From positions 152,156 to 216,155 of the forward strand of contig DS990599.1 of NCBI GenBank assembly GCA_000155715.1: a stretch of 64,000 nt of DNA, given 5' to 3'. The notes below the pieces were generated by a model. It searched no databases. It was not told the origin of the DNA and worked only from the letters and a program-made list of their open reading frames with translations. Origin of the DNA: a gamma proteobacterium HTCC5015. Its GTDB lineage: Bacteria > Pseudomonadota > Gammaproteobacteria > HTCC5015. The translations under genes were made by a program, and so were the position numbers. Shown here in pieces: positions 35,007 through 43,103 of this stretch (positions within the stretch are counted from its first letter, which is position 1; the number at the start of each line of letters is the position of its first letter).

Positions 35007-37310
35007 TCATGCGGTCTCATTGTGGGAAGCTAGCCATTCATTGAAGTCATCGGCGTTCATCGGCTTGGCTAAATAGTAACCCTGAACCCAATCGCAGCCA
35101 TACTCTTTTAATAGCTGTTCAGACTGGGCGTCTTCAACGCCCTCGGCGATTACTTCTAGGCCGAGCTGGTGTGCCAGCTCGATGGTGGATCGAACAATGA
35201 TTTGATCCTCTCGATTTTGCGCCAGTTGCAGCACAAAACTCTTGTCGATTTTTAGGTGACTCACCGGGACTTTTTTGAGTTGCTCCAACGACGAGTAGCC
35301 CGTGCCAAAATCGTCCACAGCAATCGAAAAGCCCTTGTCGCGCAAATCTCCAATAAGGTTTCTCTCGTCGCCATTATCTCGAATGACCGCACTTTCGGTG
35401 ACTTCAAAAGAAATGGCCGAGGGTTCGAGATCAAAGTCGTGTAACACTTTTTCTATGTGCAGGCGGGTTTCTGCATTGAATAAATCCTCGGCGGATAGGT
35501 TAATGGCGACGGACATGCGAATGCCTTGTGATCGCCACCGCGCGATTTGAGCCGCCACTTGGCTGACCACCCAGCGGCTGAGCTCGTTGATCAAACCCGT
35601 TTGCTCGGCCAGCGGGATGAAATCTTCGGGCGAGACAAAGCCGAGTTCGGGGTGTACCCAGCGAATAAGCGCTTCAGCGTGGCTGACTGTGTTGTCGTCG
35701 AGACGGCGCTTGGGCTGATAGGCCATAAAAACCTCGCCCTGTTCTTTGTTTTGGAGTTGTTTGCGCAGGTCGTTGATCAATTCGACGCGGGCTGTGCGCT
35801 TCTGATCTTCGCCATCGCGGTAGTAGCCGATTTTTAGCTGTTCGCTGGTGGCGGTGTCGAGTGCCATATTGGAGCGCCGCCACACGCTGTCGGCGTCATC
35901 GGCCTGGTCGGGGTAGTGAGCGACCCCAATGTTGAAATTCATCTGTAGGCGCAATCCTTGAACCCAATAGGGCATTTCGAGGGTGGCGATGACGTCGTGC
36001 ATCAAGGTTTCGAGGTTCGAGACATCGTCGATGCGCAGTTTAAAGTAGTTGCGAATGCGGCAGGCGTGGCTTTGGCTAGCGGTAAAGGGCTCAAGGCGTT
36101 TCGCCACTTCGACGAGACAGGCGTCGCCCACTTCGTGACCAAAGGCGTTATTAATGTCGCGCAGTTGGGGCGAACCTATGGTGAGCAGTGCGAATTCCCG
36201 AAGGTTCGACAGTTCGCCGCGCAGGCTCTGTAGTAGCTTGGCGCTGAGTAGCAGGCCAGTGAGGTGGTCGTGATTGGCTTGGTAGAGAATTTTTTCCTCG
36301 CGTTGACGAATCTCATCCTGCATGCCGTTGATGGCTTGAGACAGTTCGCTGAGTTCGAGGACTTCCGAATCCGCTTCGACGGGCTCTTCGTAGTGGCCGC
36401 GGGCGATGCGCCGCGCCCCTGATGCCAGCTTGGAGACGGGCTCGACGAGTCGTTTAGAGGAGATCGCGGCGAGTATTAAAGAGAGCAACACGGCGACTAA
36501 GGCGGTGCCGACAATTTGTAGGGACAGGCGATCAAAGTCCCGATAGACACTGTCGAGGTGACTCAATAGCACCACATCCATACTGCCGCCCCACAGCAAA
36601 TCAAATTCGCTGCTCGATTTAATATGTGACACGCGTTGACTGAAAAAACTCAGGCCGTGGATTTCGTTGTCGGCTTTCAACACCTGACTTTCGTCGAGTG
36701 TAGACGCGGTGACTTCATCGCGGCTGGCGTGGGTGATAAAGGCGATGTCGAGGTTGGTGAGCTCTTTGAGTTTTTCTGCTAACTCTTGATCGACGCGAAA
36801 GCCGACGACGGTTAGAGCGATCGGCGTGGGTGCTTTGACGGGCAGTACGATCACCTGATAGAGATCGTCGCCGATGCGAGAGAAGCCGGCCACCTTGCCC
36901 TTGCTCAAGGCCATATTGGCGAGAGGCGGCATTTGTTGGCTATCGATGGCGGTGTTGCTATCGCGCGCCATGATGTCGCCCTCAAGTGATAACAACAGCA
37001 TGAGGTCGGCGCCGATACGACGCGCTTGATTACTCAGTGCCGACTCGGTGGTGGCGCGATCACCGACGGCGACGGCCTTTTTAAAACCAAAGTCAGACGT
37101 GAGAATTTGCGCCGAGCCAGTGAGTAGATTCTGTCGCGTTTCTATCAGTGCCTGTAACACCTTTTCGCCGACGAGCATTTGCTGCTCGACGCGAGCTTGC
37201 ACGTTGCGTTCGGTGGCAAATAGAACGGCCAATGTAATCAGCAAACCAATGGTGATGGATAGGCCGATAAACTGCCCGAGCAGGCGCGTTCTAAAGGGCT
37301 TAGTCGCCAT
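35007..37310 (-). CDS. Membrane sensory c-di-GMP protein: cache-like, HAMP, degenerate GGDEF, EAL
   Basis: The 767-residue protein has a transmembrane helix (about 13-30), a periplasmic cache-like sensor (about 30-260), a second helix (about 265-290), HAMP, a GGDEF domain (about 350-480) and an EAL domain (about 510-760). GGDEF is ruined at the active site (ACRIRNYFKLRI replaces the RxGGDEF strand). The EAL part keeps EALIRW, NLSAEDL, EVTES and the DDFGTGYSSL metal loop, so phosphodiesterase activity is expected. It overlaps the cupredoxin gene by 11 bp, suggesting that the periplasmic partner feeds the sensor. Confidence 0.88.
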   Translation of the reverse strand: MATKPFRTRLLGQFIGLSITIGLLITLAVLFATERNVQARVEQQMLVGEKVLQALIETRQNLLTGSAQILTSDFGFKKAVAVGDRATTESALSNQARRIGADLMLLLSLEGDIMARDSNTAIDSQQMPPLANMALSKGKVAGFSRIGDDLYQVIVLPVKAPTPIALTVVGFRVDQELAEKLKELTNLDIAFITHASRDEVTASTLDESQVLKADNEIHGLSFFSQRVSHIKSSSEFDLLWGGSMDVVLLSHLDSVYRDFDRLSLQIVGTALVAVLLSLILAAISSKRLVEPVSKLASGARRIARGHYEEPVEADSEVLELSELSQAINGMQDEIRQREEKILYQANHDHLTGLLLSAKLLQSLRGELSNLREFALLTIGSPQLRDINNAFGHEVGDACLVEVAKRLEPFTASQSHACRIRNYFKLRIDDVSNLETLMHDVIATLEMPYWVQGLRLQMNFNIGVAHYPDQADDADSVWRRSNMALDTATSEQLKIGYYRDGEDQKRTARVELINDLRKQLQNKEQGEVFMAYQPKRRLDDNTVSHAEALIRWVHPELGFVSPEDFIPLAEQTGLINELSRWVVSQVAAQIARWRSQGIRMSVAINLSAEDLFNAETRLHIEKVLHDFDLEPSAISFEVTESAVIRDNGDERNLIGDLRDKGFSIAVDDFGTGYSSLEQLKKVPVSHLKIDKSFVLQLAQNREDQIIVRSTIELAHQLGLEVIAEGVEDAQSEQLLKEYGCDWVQGYYLAKPMNADDFNEWLASHNETA

Positions 37311-37962
37311 ACTGCTGGAACCGCTGGTTGTTAAACCCGGGTGCTTCCTGCTCCGATGGTTGAGGGAATGTTGTCGCTTGGTTGGCGACGGTCAGCACAT
37401 ATTCACCGCGCTCGTTGGTATCGGTGAGTGTGAGCCTCTTAACCTTGTGTTGATTGACGGCCATGCTCTCGTGCCAAACTCGAGCAGACTGGGTGTCGGG
37501 TGCCGAGATCGTGGCTCTGCCCTGATCATCGGTCAGCGCATAGTGAGGTGTATCCGAAACGGCGATGTAGCCAATCATTTGATCGTGGATATTGCAGCCT
37601 AGAACGACGATGCCGGGCTCATCAAAGGTGATGGGGTTGTCGGGCTTTTTTTCGTACAGCTTGAGTTCAAAGGTTTTGGCGGGCGAAAACGAGTACACAT
37701 GGTGGCGAATGTCATCGCTGTTGGGAAAGTCGACCACCGTGTCTTTGGTGACAGCCAGTACTCGTGGCACAAAAGCCTGATCGATTTGATCCATGATGGC
37801 GTGTTGCTCGCTGGCTTCGCCGCTAAATTCGCCGTCGAGCATGACGAGGGCATTGGCAATGGGTTCGCCGTCGGTGTCTATGACGCTAAAGGCGTAGTCT
37901 CGCGCCTGTGCGCTGACGGCAAGAAACAGCGTTAGAAAAGCCCCAATTATCTTTATTATCAT
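37300..37962 (-). CDS. Periplasmic cupredoxin-like protein (methylamine utilization protein-like)
   Basis: This 220-residue exported protein has a signal peptide (about 1-20), a carboxypeptidase-regulatory-like strand region (FSVIDTDGEPIANALVML), then a plastocyanin-like fold. Type 1 copper ligands appear to be present: His in SDDIRHHVYSF, and the Cys-x3-His-x2-Met cluster in VLGCNIHDQMIGYI. Relatives are annotated as methylamine utilization proteins, without a methylamine pathway here. It heads the four-gene unit with the EAL, DUF3034 and globin genes and may deliver electrons or copper state to the sensor. Confidence 0.8.
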   Translation of the reverse strand: MIIKIIGAFLTLFLAVSAQARDYAFSVIDTDGEPIANALVMLDGEFSGEASEQHAIMDQIDQAFVPRVLAVTKDTVVDFPNSDDIRHHVYSFSPAKTFELKLYEKKPDNPITFDEPGIVVLGCNIHDQMIGYIAVSDTPHYALTDDQGRATISAPDTQSARVWHESMAVNQHKVKRLTLTDTNERGEYVLTVANQATTFPQPSEQEAPGFNNQRFQQYGD

Positions 37963-38053
37963 GTGAATCGCCTCGTTAGTTTAGGTCGGCAATTCGCTGA
38001 ATCCCTGCGAAAGGGTGGCGACACGAGCCAGCCACTAAGTCACTTATAACACC

Positions 38054-38064
38054 ACAAATGTGAA
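38054..38064 (-). promoter_or_regulatory. Shared 11-bp operator candidate upstream of the cupredoxin operon
   Basis: ACAAATGTGAA (TTCACATTTGT on the coding strand) lies about 92-102 bp upstream of the cupredoxin start. The identical word occurs in the same orientation 13-23 bp upstream of the GGDEF/AraC unit at 40096. The AraC-type regulator encoded between the two sites is the natural candidate to bind both. Confidence 0.45.
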
Positions 38065-38071
38065 GAATGTA

Positions 38072-39151
38072 TCAAGCCATTGATTTGATTGCTGCGATGA
38101 ATTCAACGGGGGAATGCCCCGTCCAACGTTTAAAGGAGCGGCGGAAATTCGACATGTCGGAGTAGTTTAAATAAGTGGCAACTTGATCGTGGTTCCAGCC
38201 CTTGATGCGATACAAATAAATAGACATCTCTCGCCGTACTTGGTCCACTAGCGTTTGATAGCGAATGCCGTGACTGTACAAATGGCGCTTAAAGGTGGCT
38301 GGACTCATGCAAAAGTCTTTCCCTGCCTCTGCGAGTGGTGGTGGCGCGTGAATGCGGCATTGCAAATAACGATGCATTGTTTGATAAAAGCCTAGGGGTA
38401 CTGATAGTTTTTCATGCTGCCGATAAATCGTGTGTTGAGCGACGTGAAAGGCCGTTGTGTGAGCACGATGTGCTACGTGTAGATATTGGCGTGGCAGAGA
38501 CATGGCATCCACTTGGCAGCCGAATCGTGTGTTGTCTCCCAAGTGGACTCGGTACTGCTCAGAGTGTTTTGTCATCGGTGCCGAAAATTCAAATTGCCAA
38601 GGGAGTGGTGCGGCGACTATCGATTTTGAGCTGGCGGTAATCAGTGTCGATAGGGCATCCATCCAAAATTGACGGGTTTGGGCACAAGCTGACACGCGGG
38701 GCCGCCAAACTAAGTAAATGCGTTCGTGGTCTACATGAGCATTTACCCACATCATTGGTGAGTAAATACCCGAGACGTTGCGTAAGCAACACAATAAATC
38801 GTGTATTGATGGGCTATACGGCACGAGGCTAGCAAGACAAGAAGAGGGCTCATCGGCTAGTGCATTGCCTAGTAAAAAGCCTGCTTCTCCATGACCGATA
38901 CGACGTTGTACATTGAGGACTAAGCGCTCTAGCTGTGCTGTGCTAATGCAGTGCCCTTCTCGCAGAAAATGATCTTCAAACAGCCCTGTCCCCGAGAGAA
39001 CAAGATCACGATGTACACCTCGGCGCTCTGCGATATCGACGAGCAGAGCTGGTAAGTACTGGCTGGAAATCCAGCGGTCGTTCAGTCCGCACCAGTGATT
39101 ATTGGCTAGCATGGTTCTGTGGTCTGGAGCGTGTTGAAAGAATCTCGGCAT
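38072..39151 (-). CDS. AraC family transcriptional regulator (OruR/ArgR-like N-terminus)
   Basis: This roughly 359-residue regulator starts at ATG 39151 (GGAAAAA upstream) or ATG 39112. An N-terminal Arabinose_bd-type domain (PALLVDIAERRGVHRDLVLS, then RIGHGEAGFLLG) is followed by a C-terminal double HTH (CMSPATFKRHLYSHGIRYQTLVDQVRRE..., YLNYSDMSNFRRSFKRWTGHSP). The ligand is unknown. Its start overlaps the end of the GGDEF gene, so the two are translated together. It sits directly upstream of the cupredoxin-EAL unit, which it probably controls. Confidence 0.85.
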   Translation of the reverse strand: MPRFFQHAPDHRTMLANNHWCGLNDRWISSQYLPALLVDIAERRGVHRDLVLSGTGLFEDHFLREGHCISTAQLERLVLNVQRRIGHGEAGFLLGNALADEPSSCLASLVPYSPSIHDLLCCLRNVSGIYSPMMWVNAHVDHERIYLVWRPRVSACAQTRQFWMDALSTLITASSKSIVAAPLPWQFEFSAPMTKHSEQYRVHLGDNTRFGCQVDAMSLPRQYLHVAHRAHTTAFHVAQHTIYRQHEKLSVPLGFYQTMHRYLQCRIHAPPPLAEAGKDFCMSPATFKRHLYSHGIRYQTLVDQVRREMSIYLYRIKGWNHDQVATYLNYSDMSNFRRSFKRWTGHSPVEFIAAIKSMA

Positions 39152-40083
39152 CGCTTTTTCCACTCTAGAGATCGGTTGGCTCTCTCTTCGAGAGCCGTGG
39201 GATTCATTTGGCTGAGTGTGGCTGCGCCAATGGTTGCACGGGGAAAATAGGCGTCGGCCTGTTCGCCCAAGTGAAAGGCAAAGTGGGCCACGGCTAACTG
39301 TAGCTGTTCGGCGACGAGTGCGGCACTGCGCGCATCGGTGCTGGGCAGAATGGCCGCATAGCGATCGCCCGCGTAGCGGCACAAAATGTCGTTGCGTCGC
39401 AGATTCAGCATGAGCAGCTCGCCCAGTTCATGCAGTAATCGATCGCCCTCTCGGGCACCGTATCGATGGTTGAAATGAGCAAAATCGTCGAGGTCTAGCA
39501 GCAATAGGCTGGTGGGCTGGCTATGGCTTTGGGCACTTTGCATGGCAATGCTCAGTTGGCGGCGCAAATAATCTGCACCACCGACCTGTGTGACCCAGTC
39601 GATCAGATGGTGGTTGCGAAAGAGGCGCTCGCGCTTGAGTAATTGCTGGCGGATGGCCAGTTGCTCGTTGCGCCATTGGTAAAGGCCAATGGTGAGCACG
39701 ATGATGCCCAGAGGCATGGCGATGGATTCTAAGCTGCTGCCCCAGTTTAAGGTCTCGGGCAGGTGGGTGACTTCGTCGAGAAAATCTTGCCATGTGGAGG
39801 CAAAAATCAACACCAGCCCGCCCATCAGGTAGTTGGTGACGGGGCCAGTGGGGCGGCTGCTTAAAATCAATACAATCCAGCTCAGGGAAAAAATCGCAGC
39901 GCCGCCCTCGCCGACAATGTCCATCCAGTCGATGTCCGCCCAGAGCTTTACCTCTCCAGTCATCAGGCAAAGTAGTAGTTGCGTGAGCGCTAAAATCGCT
40001 ACGCCCAATCCTTTTTGGTGGTTCGATAACACCTTGGGTGACTCGCTGTGTGTTTCAGTCCACACACTGTGCGAGCGCAACAT
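39106..40083 (-). CDS. Membrane GGDEF-domain protein with altered active site
   Basis: This roughly 325-residue protein has about four hydrophobic helices (about 25-145), then a GGDEF domain (about 165-315). The substrate region is normal (LLLLDLDDFAHFNHRYG, EGDRLLHELGELL), but the signature reads YAGDRYAAIL: A-G-D-R-Y in place of GGDEF. The Glu-to-Arg change should damage metal/GTP binding, so cyclase activity is doubtful and a GTP- or protein-binding role is possible. ATG 40083 was taken as start; an in-frame TTG at 40116 is possible. It is co-transcribed with the AraC regulator. Confidence 0.82.
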   Translation of the reverse strand: MLRSHSVWTETHSESPKVLSNHQKGLGVAILALTQLLLCLMTGEVKLWADIDWMDIVGEGGAAIFSLSWIVLILSSRPTGPVTNYLMGGLVLIFASTWQDFLDEVTHLPETLNWGSSLESIAMPLGIIVLTIGLYQWRNEQLAIRQQLLKRERLFRNHHLIDWVTQVGGADYLRRQLSIAMQSAQSHSQPTSLLLLDLDDFAHFNHRYGAREGDRLLHELGELLMLNLRRNDILCRYAGDRYAAILPSTDARSAALVAEQLQLAVAHFAFHLGEQADAYFPRATIGAATLSQMNPTALEERANRSLEWKKRCRDSFNTLQTTEPC

Positions 40084-40095
40084 GACGCAGGGGTG

Positions 40096-40106
40096 ACAAA
40101 TGTGAA
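40096..40106 (-). promoter_or_regulatory. Shared 11-bp operator candidate upstream of the GGDEF-AraC unit
   Basis: ACAAATGTGAA is identical to the site at 38054-38064 and in the same orientation. At 13-23 bp before the start codon it could block transcription or translation start, fitting autoregulation. Confidence 0.45.
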
Positions 40107-40267
40107 ATAGAGTCAAATCGGCTCACGGCTTTTTTGCTTTTGGCGTGATTTTTTTGAGGGTGTTTTCTTAAGCCTTTGTCGGGTGTTGGTTTCGGGGCGG
40201 TCAAATTCGCTCAAAAGTGGGGTTTTCAGGCGGCGTTGGTGGGGTTTTTCAGGTGCATTGCGAGATG

Positions 40268-40285
40268 CCGTCATAGAGCTGAAAA
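40268..40285 (+). promoter_or_regulatory. Weak PHO-box-like sequence before the TonB receptor gene
   Basis: CCGTCATAGAGCTGAAAA has one good PhoB half-site (CCGTCAT against CTGTCAT) and one poor one 11 bp later. It lies about 50 bp upstream of a phytate/phosphate operon, which makes PhoB control sensible but not proven. Confidence 0.3.
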
Positions 40286-40333
40286 AAAGTCACGCAAGGA
40301 TGCCAGCACCTACTCACAGCAAAAGGGCAAGAC

Positions 40334-43042
40334 ATGAAACCGACAATATCCCTATTCGTGGGCTGCCTAGTGGCCGCCGCTAGTGTGAGCGCGCTAGCGG
40401 ATGGCAGCTTATCAGGCCAGATTTCCAGCGAGGCGGGCGGACCCCAGCTTGAAGGGGCGCAAATTCGCATCGAAGAGCTCGACCGCACAACGGCGACCGA
40501 TCGCAATGGGCGCTACCGCTTCCCCTCTCTCCCCGCGGGTCAGTACACGCTGACTGTTGACTACCTCGGCGCCGAGCCCATCGCGCGCAGCATAACGATT
40601 GGCAGTGCCGATGTGGTGGAAAATGTGTCGCTCGGTGGCGGCGATCAAGAGATGGAGCTGGTGATGGCTCGCGGCAGCGCTTCGGGCATTAACCGTGCGC
40701 TCAATCGACAGCGCACCGCCAACACGATTACGAATGTGATTAGCAGTGATGCGATTGGTCAATTTCCCGATGCCAATACGGCAGAGGCCCTGAGTCGCGT
40801 TCCCGGCCTGTCGATTGAACGCGATCAAGGTGAGGGTCGCTTTGTGCGAGTTCGCGGTTTGGGGCCGGCGTTTAACTCGGTCAGTATCAATGGCACCAAA
40901 ATTCCCGCACCGGAGGCGGGCACGCGAGCCGTGGCACTGGATGTTGTGCCCTCGGATCTTTTGCAGTCACTGGAGGTGACGAAAGCACTCACACCCGATA
41001 TGGATGCAGATTCTCTTGGAGGGGCGATCAATGTGAAAAGCCTATCGGCCTTTGATCAAGAGGACACCTATTGGAAGGTCAGCGCAGAGGCCAGCCAGGA
41101 TGGGGTGGTGGAGAAGACTAGCCCTAAACTGGCGGCGACCTACAGCGATCGCTTTGATCTCGGAGACGGCGCTGATAACTTGGGCATTGCCGCTGCGATC
41201 AGTTGGTACGATCGCGATTTTGGCTCCGACAATGTCGAGACGGGCGGCGCCTGGGACTTTGATAGCGATCCCGCGCTGCTGGAGGAGTTGGAACAGCGCG
41301 ATTACAGCATCAACCGCGAGCGCTTGGGGGCGGTTTTCAACCTCGATTACCGTGCCAGCGACCGCGACCAATACTATATCCGCACGCTGTTCAGTGAGTT
41401 TAGCGATTTAGAAACCCGACAGGGCAATGCCATTGAATTTGCCGATGCTCAGGCGGCTGGCACGCGCGGTGACGCCGAGTGGGCGCGAGAGCTAAAACAC
41501 CGAGAGGAAGTGCAAAATATCCACTCCATCGCCCTCGGTGGTGAGCACAAGCTTGAGCAGTGGGATTTGAGCTATCAAGCAGGTTTTAGTGAGGCCAGCG
41601 AAGAGAATAATGATGCGGTTGATGGCGCCGTCTTTGAAGCCGATGTGGCCAATGTCGGTTTCAGTAACACGCGTCGCCCTCAAGTGCTGGCGCCCGCCAG
41701 TGCTTATCAGGCGGGTTCGTTTGAGCTGGCGGAAGTGGAAGTGGCCGATACGCTGGCCGAGGACGATGAGCAAAGCTACCGCTTTGATGCGCTGCGCCAC
41801 TTTATTCTGGGTGGGCACAACGGCCAGCTCAAAATGGGCGTCAAAACCAGTTTGCGCGAAAAGCGCAATAATGAGGACATCGCCGTCTACGAAGATTTAG
41901 ATCAAGCGGGTTTTAGCGATGCTCAGTTGAGTTTGGCCAGCTACACCCAGCGCTCGGCCGATTATTCTCTGGGGCAGTTCGGGCCCGAAATTGATTCCAC
42001 GGCCATTCGGCAAGCGATATCGAGTTTAAATCGTGCGGATTATGTCGATGATGAAGCATCGGCCATTGCCGATTATCGGCAAGAGGAAACCATCAATGCC
42101 GCGTACACCATGGCGAGCCTCAATGTCGGTGGTATGCACTGGCTAACGGGTCTTCGCTACGAAGATACCCAGTTTGAGGCCGAGGGCAATCAAGTGGTGG
42201 ATGGCAATATATCGACTCGCAGTGAAAAAAATGACTACGATCATATTTTGCCGGCTCTGCATATGCGCTATGCCTTTAACGACAGCACTCAAGTGCGAGC
42301 GGCTTTTACGCAGTCCATTGTTCGACCCAGCTTCGAACAGCTCAGTCCCGGTGTGGTCATCGATCAAGACGAGGCTGAGTTTGGCAACCCCCAGCTAAAA
42401 GCGATGGAATCCGTCAACTTAGATCTCGGTGTGGAGCACTACTTTGGCCACGCAGGTGTTCTGTCGGCCTTTGCCTTTGCCAAGCAAATCGATCACTTCA
42501 TTTACCAAAACGATGTGGCGGGTTCCGGTCGCTGGGCGAGCTTTAGCGAAGCCATTACATTTAACAACGGAGGCGAGGCCGATTTAACCGGCATTGAGTT
42601 GGCATACTCCAAACAGTTCAGACAGCTGCCCGCGCCTTGGAACGGTTTATTAGTGAGTGCTAATGCCACCTTTAGTGATTCCGATGCCGATCTTGGCGCT
42701 CGGAAAATCCCCTTGCCCAACCAATCTGATACCACAGCCAATTTAAGCATAGGCTATGAAACGCAGCGCTTTGGCGTGCGTTTAAGCAACAATTATAAAT
42801 CCGAGTACTTGATTGAAGTGGCGGATTTGGGCGACCCCAATTTGGATTTGTATCAAGCGGAGCATACGCAGTTAGATTTGAGTGCCAACTATTATCCGCA
42901 AAGCAATATGCGGGTGTTTGTTGAAGTATTGAATATCAATGACGAGCCCTACTACGCCTACACAGGCAGCAAGGCTTATAACGCGCAATACGAAGAGTAC
43001 GACCCTACGCTGCGTATTGGTTTCTCGATGACTAATTTCTAA
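40334..43042 (+). CDS. TonB-dependent receptor, probably for phytate or inositol phosphates
   Basis: The 902-residue outer-membrane receptor has a signal peptide (about 1-23), a carboxypeptidase-regulatory-like domain (about 25-95: GSLSGQISSEAGG...LTVDYLGAE), a plug (FPDANTAEALSRVPGLSIER, VRVRGLGPAFNSVSINGT) and a 22-strand barrel ending in Phe (IGFSMTNF). AAAGGG lies before the ATG. A phytase and a PhoX phosphatase follow, so a phosphorylated organic substrate is the likely cargo. No clear TonB box was picked out. Confidence 0.9.
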   Translation: MKPTISLFVGCLVAAASVSALADGSLSGQISSEAGGPQLEGAQIRIEELDRTTATDRNGRYRFPSLPAGQYTLTVDYLGAEPIARSITIGSADVVENVSLGGGDQEMELVMARGSASGINRALNRQRTANTITNVISSDAIGQFPDANTAEALSRVPGLSIERDQGEGRFVRVRGLGPAFNSVSINGTKIPAPEAGTRAVALDVVPSDLLQSLEVTKALTPDMDADSLGGAINVKSLSAFDQEDTYWKVSAEASQDGVVEKTSPKLAATYSDRFDLGDGADNLGIAAAISWYDRDFGSDNVETGGAWDFDSDPALLEELEQRDYSINRERLGAVFNLDYRASDRDQYYIRTLFSEFSDLETRQGNAIEFADAQAAGTRGDAEWARELKHREEVQNIHSIALGGEHKLEQWDLSYQAGFSEASEENNDAVDGAVFEADVANVGFSNTRRPQVLAPASAYQAGSFELAEVEVADTLAEDDEQSYRFDALRHFILGGHNGQLKMGVKTSLREKRNNEDIAVYEDLDQAGFSDAQLSLASYTQRSADYSLGQFGPEIDSTAIRQAISSLNRADYVDDEASAIADYRQEETINAAYTMASLNVGGMHWLTGLRYEDTQFEAEGNQVVDGNISTRSEKNDYDHILPALHMRYAFNDSTQVRAAFTQSIVRPSFEQLSPGVVIDQDEAEFGNPQLKAMESVNLDLGVEHYFGHAGVLSAFAFAKQIDHFIYQNDVAGSGRWASFSEAITFNNGGEADLTGIELAYSKQFRQLPAPWNGLLVSANATFSDSDADLGARKIPLPNQSDTTANLSIGYETQRFGVRLSNNYKSEYLIEVADLGDPNLDLYQAEHTQLDLSANYYPQSNMRVFVEVLNINDEPYYAYTGSKAYNAQYEEYDPTLRIGFSMTNF

Positions 43043-43065
43043 GTCATCTTTCGTCAGCGTTTTGT

Positions 43066-43090
43066 GGGGCACACCGTGCCCCGCTTTTTT
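43066..43090 (+). terminator. Intrinsic terminator/attenuator between receptor and phytase
   Basis: GGGGCAC-ACC-GTGCCCC forms a 7-bp stem with a 3-base loop followed by GCTTTTTT. It ends directly before the phytase ribosome binding site (AAGAGAG), so phytase and PhoX depend on read-through or their own promoter. Confidence 0.85.
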
Positions 43091-43103
43091 AAGAGAGAAT
43101 ATT

